Shown here in pieces: positions 35,201 through 49,850 of a stretch of DNA of 64,000 nucleotides. The notes under the pieces were generated by a model. The model saw only the letters and a list, made by a program, of their open reading frames with translations. It was not told the DNA's origin and made no database searches. Numbering within the stretch: the first letter of the stretch is position 1; every line of letters starts with the position of its first letter. A program made the translations under genes and the position numbers. Origin of the DNA: Cristatella mucedo (lineage: Eukaryota; Bryozoa; Phylactolaemata; Cristatellidae); assembly GCA_009760855.2 (NCBI GenBank), contig WPIO01000009.1:5834001-5898000 (forward strand), written 5' to 3'.

Positions 35201-36312
35201 TGACCAAACAAATTTCGTTGGAGCACGGCATTGTCGTGATTTAGCAATATTTGCAATACACTGTACAAGCTGCCACATTTGCTAGCCTGCTATGCGTGAA
35301 AATAATGCAAAATCACTTGTTTGGCAGCTTCAAGTGGGTTCGGTTTCTTCAAGGTTTTCGAAGGATAGTCTGCCAGGGCCACCAGGACACGGCACAAGCT
35401 TATGGGCGTGCCAAAGGTTCCCCTTTCACAAACTGCATTTCGACGACTGTGCCAGGAACTTCTTCAGGAAGTCAAGTTTGAGACATCCGTTTTTGCGCAT
35501 GCTTAGACGTAGACCAGAGCTGGTATGGAAAAAATCGATAGTGCAGTTGGAGCTAGAAACTAGCCAACTATGAAAAAAGTGCTTTGGTACCACACAAAAC
35601 CGCCACATGAGTCTTGGCAAATACCAGAAATACCTATTGCATGGTGATATGGATGTGCTAAAAAGTTTCCATGGAGATTCTGAAAAGAAAGTTCAATTTA
35701 ATACATGCAGTAGAAAAACCGAGAGAGTTGAGATCTAAGAAATTGTTCAAATGAATCTTTAATTCCCCGTTCATCAGAAAATGCAGCTGAACAGTTTCCT
35801 GTGTGTCATGTTATTGATTTCTTGCTTTGTTTTCGAACCACCTCGGGCCTTTGGTTGTGTCTACTCAAAGTAGCATGCTTCAAAGACTCGGTGATAGCTG
35901 AGAAAATGCTCGACAAAGTTGTTGAGATGCGTTGGTAGAGAGAGGGATCTTTGATACACTCAGTAAATTTAACTTCACAGCGATAAGCCGGTGCTACAAA
36001 ATAATATCTTTCGAAATGACCACTGACCATTAAGTCGGAAGCAAAAAATTGTTCAGGGTAATTGATAATGGCAAAACACGTTATTATTTTCGCATGTTTT
36101 TGGCACCTAATAAGCAAACCAAGTAGGTAGCCCGAAAATGTGTTATAATTATTGCTAACTCGTACAAATCCTGCATTCGAGTGAAAATTATTCGGTCAAA
36201 AGTCCATTAAACGCTGCAATATTTGAGGCTATATTTTGATCTTCAGGGTGCATGAATTTTTTGGGCCAGCACTGTATATACTGACACATTTTTATGTATA
36301 TAATTTACATGC

Positions 36313-36366
<54 letters not shown>

Positions 36367-38715
36367 GAGTGTGTGTGCATGTGTGTGTGCGTGTGCGTGT
36401 GTGTGCGTGTGTGTGCGTGTGTGTTTGTGTGCCTGCGCGCGAGCATGCGTGCGTGTGTGAGTGTACGGGCACACACATGTTGCTTGATGTCCCGACAGCA
36501 AGCAGGCGAGGTACAATAACACCTACGTGTCTGAGAGCAGCTGCGTATTTAGGCTCGCAGCAAGACCAAGGTCACGACCGTCCTCTCCTTCGCCCTCGTT
36601 CTCACTGCCCCCTTCTTTCTAGGCTGTAACATTGCCTCAATGCAAAAATAAACTCATAAACCCATATCATCAATAAACCATAAACTCAATAATCCATAAA
36701 CCAACGATAAACCATAAAACCACAAAATGTGCACAGGTACACGTGTACAAGCAAACGTAAAGTATTTGGACGGCTGGGGCAGCCACCATAATGGCTGCCT
36801 ACTCACCTGCATTTTGAATAAGTATTCAATGTTGGTGTCACCAAAAATATATACACTGGTTGTAATAAGAAAAAAGCATGAACGGTAATTATCACATATG
36901 GGGCTTAGTTTATAAAGCCAATATGACGTTGCACCTCCCTTATTTGCAGCGACCTATCGGCGCAGGCATAGAGCTGATCAAACGCTCGAAAATATCGGCC
37001 ACTATAATACCCCAGGTTAATTGCAAGCGTTCAAAATGCGCATCATCAGATGTGCTATGGACGACCGATTGCCTTAACTGTCGCTCAGCCTCGTCCCACA
37101 ACATGCTAAACTTGGTTAAGGTCTGGAGATTGACTCGGCCAATCCATAATCATCGCAGGAGAGTAACCAAACTAGGATGAATTGCTAAAAACTACCCTTG
37201 GCAGTGGTGTATTTTGGGTCGTGGTCGTGTTGCAAAATATAATCGAGTCCAAAAAGTGCCATCACACTCGTCAGTCGGACGGTCTGAAGAAGGTCTAAAT
37301 AAACGTCTTGGGTCACGATGCCTGGTATGCGATGCAGGACTCCGACACCATTTCTGCTGAAGCAAAACCACACCATGAGAAATTATCCCTAATTTGACCG
37401 TTGGCTTCAGGCTTTTGGGCAAGTGGGCTTCGTCAGGTCGCCGATACATGTAAAGCCTTCAACAGCAGTTCGAAAAGAGCATTAATTTACTTTCACAACT
37501 CCCATAAAACTCTATCACTATCTATAACAGTTCAGTGGATCTGAGCCCTAGCCTACTGTAAACGGCATATCATGGTCTTTGGGAACAGAAGCTGTCTCCT
37601 CTCTTTGAGACTCGAGAACTTTACTAGGCACGTTACGTACACAGGAACGGAAGCATAACAATTAACCTGGCTATCTACTTTCGTGCGCACTTCAACAGCA
37701 GCACTGCCATTTTTATTAACGGCGAACTTCCAAGCTGTGCTGCTAGGGCATTGCACAGATGGTGCTGACATTATCGTTAGGAAGGTGTCGTAGCGGCGGC
37801 TCCTGAGCGACAGTCCTTTTGCCACAAATGCATCGCAAGTAACAATCCTTTCCAGCCCTCGCTCACGAGTGAGTGATACTGGCAAAAGGGCTGGCTGCTC
37901 AAACCGCAGCTCAAACGCAGGTCGCTCAGGAGTGGCCCAATGCACGCACGCAGACGATACTACAATACGAGAGAGTGGGTGGCAGCAATCAAGGACGTCC
38001 ATTCCTACGCTGACCACGAGCTCTTTTGCTACAGACCTTGCCAGACGTCGCCTACCTTGATGCACGGGCCCGGTGCCAGCACGGCTGCAGCTGCAGTCTG
38101 CAATCGCTCTGCGACCCAGGGCACGAGGATGGTGCAGGCAGCGAACAGGCGCCTCTGCATGGGCGACGGCTGAGCGCCGGCAAGCGCCGACCGGGCGTCC
38201 TTGTAGCGAGTCTCTAGCATCGACTGGCCGAACGTGGCACCGTGGCTGCTGAGAGAGTACTGCAACACGGCACAAAAGCACAGCTCGCAATGGGATTCCG
38301 ACCACAGAAGACATGCAACCGCAGGCGCACAGATTAGCCAATGGCCTTTGCTTACTTTCCACAGTATGAAGTGAATGACAGCCGTCACCTCTGGCTCGTA
38401 TTTCTCGATGCAAAAGCTCTGAAGGAATAGAAAGCTCGCCGAAACTGGAGCGAGCATGAGCGAGCACCAGCAGAGCGGGAGCAGCTCGACAAGACATCGA
38501 GCATCCCCTTCCCCTCCAGGAAGTACAGGCAGCACCCATTAGAGCAGCTTAGAGCTATCGATAGAGCCAGCTAGCAGCAGCAGGACCCAGTCTGCACAGT
38601 GTCACCAACGGCTTCTCGTAATACACACTGGACTAGCATGCATCCACATACAATAGCTGTTGTTTATTATGCAGCTGATTGCTATCCTGTAACTGAGTAG
38701 GTTAAAGCACTTCGG

Positions 38716-38799
<84 letters not shown>

Positions 38800-41700
38800 G
38801 GCGGGAAGGAGAGAGAGAGAGGGAGAGAGGTAAGAGAGCAAGTGAGGGCTTTAGGGAGTGAGCAAATGCAAGACAGCATGAAAAGGTACACTGTTCACAA
38901 AATTGACAGCTGAGGCAATTCTCATCGTGACAATATTTACGCCATTTCCATGAGAGGCAAGATAAAACCGCAAACGATAGTGAATCGAAATGCAAATGCA
39001 CGGAAATCGCTCACTGATAGACAGAAGATTAGCACAGTACTCTAAAACAATATGAGCCATTCGCACGAGGAGGCCGAGGCAATACAAGGGTAGCAGACGC
39101 TGGTGATGACATCCACAAACTGATCATCAGCGAATTGACGAGCAGCTCAGAGCAAACGAGGAGGCTCAGGCTTCTCGTGCAGAAGATGTCAACTTGCACG
39201 GGGTTTGTATGCACCGAGGTTCTTGAAAGAAGGACATATTACCAGGCTGGTGATATAATATATAATTCATTTTTATAGTGATCTAAGAGAACATAATCTC
39301 TATTCAAGTGCTTCACATGTGCCACGGGGCTCGAGCCCATGACCTCAGCCATCAACATCTAGCTTGACCTTGATAAGGGCTAGCAACTTAACCACTGGGC
39401 GAAACCAGCATGGCAATCCAAGCATTCAAATTCATCCGGAACACTAGCAAGCAGTTTGATCAGGATCCAAGTAGTACATTTCAATCGACTCATCATCGAT
39501 AAGCTGACGAAACTGGCCTAAGTCTGGCAAACTAAGTTATTGGAGCCAGATGTATCAAGCCCTAGAATAGCAAGTTTCCATTTCAGAGTTAATCAAAAAA
39601 GTAAGTAAGCTAGCGGATCCTATGATGATCCGGCCAACCCAAGCTGCTAGATGGCTGAGTTCGATTGTGCAGTGTAAAAGCAGCTGTAGCAGCTAATTCA
39701 GAGGGCTAGGCAGTTCCTAAAGCCATCGGGCTGTACAAGCAACAAAGTGAACATTTAAGGCCACCAAACGAAGGTGAGGTCACATACTCATCCGAGGTAT
39801 ATCTGAAGTCAACCGTCAACGTGCGCCAACTCAGACGCATCGACTGAAACCACATACACATAGCACTAATATCTGCCTCTTGCAGTCGCAGGGCGGCAAC
39901 TTGCCAGTTACCTGCCAGCTTGGATGGATTACCACCTCACAGGCTGGCCTAGCAAAATCTCTTATGGGTAATTGTCAAGGAAATACTGGAAAGATTGGTC
40001 CAACAATCAAATAATTATCTAGGGTAGATTTCAAAAGACAATTATGCTACGAATGGGTTCTGGAGCTGTAACGATTTCCACATAAAAAGAAAGCATTAAA
40101 AAGCGATTAGGGAAACCACGCCTAAACAGGAAGTAAATCAAAAGCAACATGTAAACAAATTTTTAATATGTAATTCATTTGTATAGCGCCCCAAGAGAAC
40201 TTACTCTCTATTCAGGTGCTTCACATATGCCTCAGGGCTTGAGCCCACGACCTCTGCCAGACCTTGGTCGGGGCAAGCACCTTAACCGCTGGACCAAACC
40301 AGTTCGGCAAATCAAACGTTTATCAATCTCTGAATCATACACGACCTTTTCCCTTAACTTCTTGAACCTTGGTGAATCAGGGTACATTTTTTAAACTTGT
40401 AGAGGTACCTTCTTGTGACTTTCAAACAGCTCCATTCACAGTTTACCTTTGTACTTTGTAAATTCAATAACTTGGGCCAATACTTGACGGATCAACGTGA
40501 AATTGCACTTGTACGTCCAGCTCTACTAGCACACCGATGCAGGAGTTCATTCCTAATTGCAGTTCGATATGTTTTGCTATACAAGTCATCAGGCGTTCTT
40601 GAATTATATTATCTGCAATCATAGAAACATGTAGCAAACCTTTTCTAACCGAAATCCCAGTCACGGAGGCATCGCTACCGTCTGTCTGCCAAAGCTACAA
40701 AGCAATTAGGAGAAAATGGCCGATATCCGGGCGAGCACCCTGAAATACGTCAAGGGTGCAGTGTCTGGGTAAATCTAGGACAACTTCAGAGTTCCTACCT
40801 AACGAAGCACGAAAGTTGGAAACCGTTTTTCTGAGAAGTTCGATTAATATTTCCAGTCGTAGCATATTTCTATCAAAGATTATTGCCTTAGCAAGAGCTG
40901 TAAGCAATTTAGCTCACGAGGACAGGTGCAGTCACTAGTGCAGTCATGAAAATTACCAACGAAGGTACAGTCGATGCATGCAGCAGCGCCTGCTGTTTCT
41001 TCGGTGCCGTGAGATGCTGGCCTGCTAAACCGGCCCGATTAAGACAGTGCAACAGATTATTTTTTAATAGGTCCTGAATTATAATAATTACAAACCGGAT
41101 GTCATACTATACTGTTTAGACCTCACAAAGAGATCCGGAATGACGGTTAAAGAGCTGTACACTATGGCTAGTGTGGCACACAAGCTACCTCTTTGCGAAT
41201 GTGGAATATGCAGCTCTATGTTAAGGATAGTGACTTATTATAAAAGTACAGGCTGATTGCTGGCTTCCTTTGTGATCGGTGCCATTCCTTCTTGCATCCA
41301 TGTACTTCGAAGCGCTAGCTTCAACAGTACCGGTTTGACGTCTGCAAGGACTAGAATCCGGGCACGCGATACCGTCTAGAAGAAGGACTTTAGCCCAGGA
41401 CCCTATACTACAGTCACATCTTTGATTACCTTCTACAAACTAGGTGATCGTGGATACACACAAAAACGTGCTGGACTCAAGTCAATCACAATCTGGCTAT
41501 TTCATACAGTTACAAGTTGGGGTGATGTGGTCGTGAAGTCCTCTATATTGTTGCACGCCAACTCAGATCAGCTGCAATGCAGCTCCCATTGATAAGATAA
41601 TGGTGCAGCGACTTAACATACATACTTGTCGAAGCTATGGCCCAACAAAATTAGGTCATTTAAAAAAAATGTCAACAAGTGGGAGTAGATATTCAACAAC

Positions 41701-44700
41701 ATGCGGGTTAGTGTTTGCCTGGGATGACTTTCCAATAAAGCGCATTGATCCATTGACGATAGTAATAATAATAGGTCGGTTGCATAGGGCACTATGATTA
41801 CTAAATCTCTATTCCAGGCGCTTTACCACTTACTGCAAGAGAAGCAATGACCAACGGTTACTAATATGCAGGGTATCATCCTTAGAAAAGCATGCAAAAG
41901 TACACAAGAAGATATTCAGGGCCACTGGTTAGTGGGGCTGCTGCTTAGTCATTTACACTTAAATCACAAATAGTTGAGCACCCAAAGCACACGGATTAAA
42001 AAGACAAGTTCCCTGGGGCGTAGCGAAAGCTAAGCGGAACATATGCGACTTCAGCTGAGACTTAAATGATGCAAAGTTATTGCAAGTGGTGACAGAAGCG
42101 GAAGGCGACTTCCAGACCTTCGGTGCATACACACTGATGGCTTGACACCGAAGGATTTCAGTTTAGTTCGAGGAACAATGAGATGACTAGAAGCCAATGA
42201 GCATGAGGTGCAAGAGCATACTAGAAGAGCAAGGAGGTCGGATGGCCAAGCTGGTGTCAGTAAGTGGAGCGATCTGCGGGCCAGAGAGATGATGCTAATG
42301 ATGTTAAAGCCGTTTCGATGCTTGATAGGGAGCCAGTGAAGCTCAGACAGAAGTTGTATGATGTGGCAGCTATGCTTCTATGACAGACCAGACGAGCTTG
42401 CAGAGTTTTGCACCAGCTGCAGACGATTAAAGGGGACAGACCCAGTATTTCCAGAATAAAGAGAACTGCAGTCTCTAGATGCAATGTCACAAATGCATGA
42501 ACTAGTTGGGCTCTCGAAATCTCGTCTAAGCAGGCCCTAATTTTTCCCATGTTCCTCAGCTGAAAGTAGGCCGACTTGACAGCGGAAGTAATTCGATGGC
42601 ACACTCAGATTATGGCAAGCCGTTACTGGAGTGATGCTAGGTGAACCAGTCTTGAGGGGGAGGTCCTCTATATTAAGTGATACTTAACTTGCCCGTAATT
42701 CTTAGCTTAATCTTGGAGTCATTAAGCTTTAGACATTCTAGTGGCCATCCAAGTGCGAATGTCATCGGTGCAGGCTACAAAGGCTACAAGGGAATTAAGT
42801 GAGTTGCATGCAGAGCAAAGCTGAGAAGGGTTAATAGAATGCAGTCAGAATAGGTACATATGAAGAATGCCGATGATGTACAGAGCAGGTTTTTACCTTG
42901 AAATATTTGAAAATTCCAACGAACTTGCTTCTAAGGATGTCCAGAATTTCACTATCTAATTCACTGGCATCAAGCTGTAACAAAGACAACTTTTATGATA
43001 TCACTGCATCCACCAATTCATCATATAGTACCAAGTCAAGGTACACTTAGCCATCAGCTACTATAACACCTAGCACCCAATACAAGGTTCATGGATATTT
43101 GTCAGACTGGCAATATATTATTTACGTTTGTCCTTTCTACTTTTGCCTTGATGCCAACAAGCCTATGCACCAGCTAGGAAGTACAGTAATCCACCTTCAA
43201 CAAGTAGTGGGTCTACTAGTCACAACGATGGATCACGAATTTCTTGTACTACTTATGTGCGTTAAGAATAGCAATAGCAAAGCACAGTAGTGCACATCAA
43301 GAGAACATCTTGTTAAAGACACTTAAAAAATGCTGAAGAGAGAGCACATCAGCTGCTCAGCGATAACAGCATGCACAATTACACCACAAGTAACAACAAT
43401 AATACATTTGATATAGCACCTTCAAAGGACTCAATCTCTTTCTAGGCACTTTACATTTGCTGCACAGGAAGCACGATTGAATGGTTAGTGGAAGCACTCT
43501 CAATAGACAACAAGAATGACATGGTTAGAGGTGACATGCACACAGGGTCAGCATGCAAGTGTGGTTAGTGGCAGCAGGCAACAGTGTCAGCATGCACAAG
43601 CACATAAGGACGAACCACAGGGACCCACTAAATGCTGTCCTAAATAGGTGTTTTAAGTTCCTTTTAAATGTGGTCAGGTCAGGGGATGTTCTGACGCAGG
43701 TCGGGAGGGAGTTCCAGGCTTTGGGAGCATACGAACTAAATGCACGGTCTCCAGAGGATTTAAGGTTTGTACGAGGTATTTGTAGACTGTTGGATTCCGA
43801 AAAGCGGGTGGTACGATGCTTGGCCTGATGGACGAATCACAGGGACCCACTAAGTTTCAAGCACACATTCGCTGATTCACATGGGCGAAGCAAATGCTGC
43901 GAGGAAGAGCAGAGTCTTTGCTGGTCTTGCTTTATATGTCTGTAACTGACTGCTCGCTGACCTACCGGCATGTGCGATCAGGCGATTGCAGCTGGTGCAA
44001 AACTCGGCAGCTAGGCTTGTCTGTCGTGAGCGTCGCAGTTGCCACATCACACCACTTCTCGCCGACCTGCACTGGCTAGCAAATCAAGCAACGGATCGAC
44101 TTCAAGATTTTGTTGCTCACTTTGAGGTCCCTTCATTCTATGGCTCCAGCCTACCTATCAGATCTACTACCCCACCAGGCTAAGCAATCGTACCACCTGC
44201 TTTTCGGAATCCAACTGTTTACCTGTACCTCGTACAAACCTCAAATCCTTTGGAGATCGCACATTTAGTTCGTATGCTCCCAAAGCCTGGAACTCTGACC
44301 CTCTCAGATCATTGTTCGGTCTCGTTTACTGTTCCTGCTCCCTCGTACATACAGGACAATGTCGAATTTGCAAAACGACGTAACTTACAAAGCATTGACA
44401 TGGACAAGTCTTTCAAATCTGTTTGTATTGCAGGTCTTTTTTATCTGCATTCAGACTCGACCGGTAGCCTCGATACCCTCACTGATGCGATGAACATGAT
44501 ACTCAGAAGTGCTCTTGACAAGCATGCTTCCGTTCGCTCTATCCGTGTTCAAAGTCGTGGGGATTCCTTTCAATTTAAAAAAAAACTCCTAAATATGCCC
44601 CGGGTTAAGCGTCGTTTCAACGTCGTTTCAAGAAATCGGGGTATGATGCAGATCTAGTAAATTTCAAAGACTTCCTTCGAGTTTACATCCGAAAGCTTAA

Positions 44701-47700
44701 AAAAACTAGGGCTTCTTTTTTCATGCGAAAGCTGAATTCCTGCCAGTCGGACCCTAAACAGATTTATTAGACAGCAAACCATTTACTGGCATTCTTCCTT
44801 TCTTATCAATGATTCTTGAAAAAATGGTTACTACACAGCGGGTTGAACATATTGAAAATAATGGAATGTCAGAAACATTTAAATCAGGGTTCAAGAGGCA
44901 GCACTCCACTGAAACTGCTCTCCTCCGTGTTAACAATGACATTCTACGTGGCAACGACAACGGGAATGTCACTGCCCTAGCTCTGCTAGATCTGTCTGCT
45001 GCCTTCGACACCATTGATCACGAAGTTCTGCTTGAACGATTGAGAACAACGATCGGTCTGGCAGATGAAGCACTGGCGTGGTTTAAATCATACTTGTCTG
45101 ATCGTGCTCAATCCGTGTTGTGTGGGGGTCAGGTCTCAGACACGAGAAGGGTCACCTGTGGAATCCCTCAAGGGTCTGTACTCAGTCTTTACTGAAAAAA
45201 CTATGCAGATTCGTGCTTCCATAAAGCCCCCTCCGACTAAAGCAATCGAAGTTCCACAACCTGTGACCTACCTTAATAGGTTCTCCGAGGTTTCTGCATG
45301 CGATGTGGCTACCTTAAGAAGGTCTAGCAAAAAGGGTTCGTCTCCTGAAGACCATATACCTTTATCTCTGTGGTCTTCACTAGCTGACCAACTTAGCCCT
45401 GCCATAACCAAGATTTTTAATGCTTCTTTGGGAAGAGGGGTCATCCCCAAGTCCTTCAAATCGGCGTTCGTTAGACCAACTCTTAAAAAGCTTGGATTAG
45501 ACACAGGTCCTAGCAAACTATCGCCCAGTTTCCATTCTTCCTTTCTTATCAATGATTCTTGAAAAAATGGTTACTACGCAGCTGGTTGAACATATTGAAA
45601 ATAATGGAATGTCAGAAACATTTCAATCAGGGTTCAAGAGGCAGCACTCCACTGAAACTGCTCTCCTCCGTGTTAACAATGACATTCTACGTGGCAACGA
45701 CAACGGGAATGTCACTGCCCTAGCTCTGCTAGATCTGTCTGCTGCCTTCGACACCGTTGATCACGATCTTCTGCTTGAACGATTGAGAACAACGATCGGT
45801 CTGGCAGATGAAGCACTGGCACGGTTTGAATCATACTTGTCTGATCGTGTTCAATTCGTGTCGTGTGGGGGTCAGGTCTCACCCACGAGAAAGGTCACCT
45901 GTGAAGTCCCTTAAGGGTCTGTGCTTGGTCCCTTGCTGTTCACCATTTATACACAACCTCTGGGAAAAGTGATTAAGGTCCATGGAATAGGATATCACTT
46001 TTATGCTGACGACACTCAGTTGTATTTGTCATTCAAACCGTCGGAATCTGCTGCAGCAACTGAGAAACTGAATGCTTGCCTTGCCGATATTCGATGTTGG
46101 AAAACTTCCTGAAATTAAATGATGATTAAACCGACCTGCTGCTCATAGGACACCCTAAGCATGTGGCTGGATTAAAAGGCTTTGCTTTTCTAATATGTGA
46201 TGCTGTCGTGCGACCATTGCCACGTGCTGGAAATTTAGGTGTCGTTTTCCACAGCTTCCTAAGTTTTAAAAGCTTCATTCAGAAGACAGCCTCTACAGCT
46301 AGCCATCACATTCGATCCCTATCCAAGATTAGGAGCTGTCTCCCACAGTTGCTTGTAAAAAATTTAACTAGCTCCTTAGTTCTGTCTCGGCTTGATTTTT
46401 GTAATTTTCTTTTTGCTGGGCTGCCAAAGAAAGCTATTATGCCACTACAGCTGACTATGAATATGGTTGCAAAGCTAGTCTTCAAGTCCCAGCGGTTTGA
46501 GCATGTGTCTCCTTTGCTGAAAGAGCTAGGATGGTTGCCGGTTGAGCAACGGATGCAGAGCCAAGTTCTTACGCTGACCCACAAGGCCCGCCATGGCTTG
46601 GCTCCTTCGTACCTAGCTGAACTGCTGCATCAGTTTCAGCCTGTTCGCGCTCTGAGGTCCTGTGTGGACAATAAATTAGCTGTTCCATTCCTCTGCTTAA
46701 AGACAGTTGGCTACAGAAGCTTGAGCTCTGCAGGTCCTAGACTGTGGAACTCGCTTCCACAATTCTTAAGCAACGACAACTACTCTCCTACTGCCGACTA
46801 TGGCTCATTCTTTTCAGCAGTCCTAAGCTGCTACTTCCATGCTACTCACTACCTCAACTGCTCTACTGGCTCTGCTATGCTTCCCACTTTCTCTTTGTTG
46901 CGTGAGTCAGAGTCTTTTGGCTACCGAATGCGTACCGAAAGCTGCTTAGGCTGGGCTGTGAGTGCGCTATACAAAACTCTCCTGAGTAACACCCACATGG
47001 TCTTTATGACTTTGTGGAGTTTTGTGGAGACGGAGATACATTTCATTACATTAACTCACTCCCGACTTTCGTCACGATATCCCCTGACTTGACCAAATTT
47101 TACGACAACATTTAGTGGGTCCCTGTGATTCGTCCTTTACATGCTTGTGCGTGCTGATTTTGTGCATGCTGCCACTAACCACATTTGCATGCTGACCCTG
47201 TGCATGTCACCCCTAACCAAGTTATTCATGTGTTTATCAAGCATGATACCACTCACCATTTGATCATGTTTCCTTTGCAGCAAATGTAAAGTGCCTAGAA
47301 AGAGATTGAGCTCTCTGAGGATGCTTTATCAGGTGTACTACCATTATTATTATTATTCAAGTCACATGAAGTGTTATGAAGTTCATTGGCAGCAAGCTCT
47401 AGGCATGGGATGCATAGGAACTAAAGACCCTATCTCCAAAAGATCTGAGGTCGTTTTGTGGCACAGCTAAATGACCCATGTCAGACGAGTGGTTGGTGAG
47501 GGGAGGAGTAGCTATCTCAAATGCAGGGCTTGTCTGCATTCACACCATCAGCGATATCTTTTAGTATGCCTACACAAAGAATGTGATACACGTGGGTTCC
47601 ATTCGATGCATTAGATCCATGTTGTACATTTACAAATGTCTAACGTCACGAAGTGTGAGATGCAATACCGGGAGAAGGAGCTATATACAGTATCTGCAAT

Positions 47701-48659
47701 AGAGAAAACCCCAGACCACAAACAAGAAAAGCTGTGTCAGTAAAGGGGAGGCTCAATCTTGTTCATTAGAAATATTTATAGGAGGACCAGATGCAGACTC
47801 AAAGCTAGGACACAAGTGAAATTTCGTTGGAAGTCGTGCTAGACCAGGCCTTGACAAACTAGCTACTGTGGTGTCAAGCACAGGCAGTTTATTGTAACAC
47901 CCCCTCAATATGGAGATAGTGACTCGGTTTGCATAGCTTCCTAGTTTGGGAGTACACCATTGCTTAATGTCAGAGGCAGGCAGATAATGGAAAAAGACTA
48001 GAATTAACGTCGCTCTTCCTAGAGGAACGACTACCTATTTCGGTTTATAAGGCCCATCTTTAAAAATAAGCAAGTTAATGTGTGCATGCAACATACCATA
48101 GTGACTGCTTTCGAAGCATCTTGATAGGCTACTTTCAGTCACGTGACAGAACAAGATGGCATTGGTATGGTTTTGCTTCACTAAGTACTCAGTAATTTAC
48201 TCAAACTGAGCATAACACAAATAAACTGTTGCAATACCACGTGGAGCAATTTTGCAGCCAATAATCAGGGTGGGGTAGATGCAGCCCTAATTAAAAAACA
48301 GCTGTCCACAACCTGTCTTCATGCATAATAGCAAGAGAGACGCAAGGAAAAGAATTGATTATCCATCAAATCCAGAAAAATCGGCATGGTTGAAAAAATG
48401 TATATACGCAGACAAAAATAAATGCAGAAAGTATGCATACAAACACATTCTACTGTAACTGAGCCAGAGAGCCAGAGAATAGAGTGATCTGCGAGCGAGT
48501 GACAGGATGCATGAAGGGGAGCTAGTAGAGGTAATAAGTAAATTAATAAAATAACTGTATAGCACCCTAAGACAACTAAAATAATCAAAAATTTTGTATA
48601 GCACCCTTACAGAACTACAGTACATCTCTTCCTAGGTACATTCACATACTATTATACTA

Positions 48660-48700
<41 letters not shown>

Positions 48701-49809
48701 TATCACATACTATTTCTAGGTACATGCATTCATATGTAGGAGAAGCATGTCAATTAAGTGAGAAGTGGTGTAATGTGGTGATGACGACATTATTCCCAAC
48801 AGACGAGCCTAGCTGCCGAGTTCTGCACTATCTGTAAGTGACTTATTGCATGAGCAGGAAGACATATGGGTGACAAATAGTAGAGACTGAATGTCACAAC
48901 TGAATATACTAACTGGGCTGTGCTAGCTTTACCGAAGCATACACAATTTTTGCAATGATATGTAACTGAGAGTAGGCAGACTTGAATGTCACAGGCTAAA
49001 CTTGTCACCCAATGAAATGTCATTTTGGAGTAGAATGCCCAGGCTCTGAGCAACAGCTCGGTTTTGAGGGTGAGCCTTTCCAGTTGTTGACTGACACTAG
49101 ATTTTCTTATAACTATGAGACCGGGCTTGTCGTCTTCCTAGTTAAGAAAGTTAACAGTCACCTAAGTGAGCATGACAATGCAAGCTATGAGGATTTGAGA
49201 CTAGAGGTTGAGGTGATGGAATGCGGGTAGAGAGCACAACACATATAGAGCTGGGTGTCATCAGCAGATAGATGAAAACCATGACTGTGATTACTGATGA
49301 TATTGGTGAGAGAGACAGAGAAAGCATCACTGATCAGAAGAACCTAGAACAGATCCTTGGGGCGCCCAGTACTTCAAAGGCACACTAGACGACTGGTGAC
49401 CCTTGATATTTGCACTCTGAAATCACCCACTAGGATCGAACTTAAAGTACGAGTGCTATGCTAGCGATGTCTAGGCAAGACGATAGGCATTCAAAATATT
49501 GTAAGATAACATAGTCCATTCACTGCATCCCATTAGCAATGTTTTTGTAGATGGAAGCGAAAGCCGAAACAGCCTATGATCACAGCACTATGTGGCCCTG
49601 GTCAACAGAAATGAAATACCACAGCTGCAGTCTAATAATGGCTATAGGACTAGGCTCACAATCTATGGCATGCCACTTCGGAAGGATGGAAAAAGCAAAC
49701 AGGTTTCGGTTTCACAGCATGCTTATCACATGATCGATATAACGTACACATTTAAGAACACATACATGTACAAGTGTGCATGCGTGCACACACAAACGCA
49801 CACACATAT

Positions 49810-49850
<41 letters not shown>

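Noticed and set aside
35806-36117. Minus-strand 103-codon frame inside the Tc1-like element
   Set aside because: No DDE triad or helix-turn-helix visible; not called as a transposase.
38420-38535. Extension of PEX2 exon 3 upstream in the same frame
   Set aside because: The upstream text ([17 protein letters not shown]) does not match PEX2, and a clear acceptor separates it from the exon.
39029-39214. Considered as PEX2 exon 2 (minus frame with [12 protein letters not shown])
   Set aside because: The true LDA-ELD exon was found at 42897-42974 with correct phase and splice sites.
40695-40907. Minus-strand 70-codon frame [17 protein letters not shown]
   Set aside because: No splice context or family signature; lies in a PEX2 intron.
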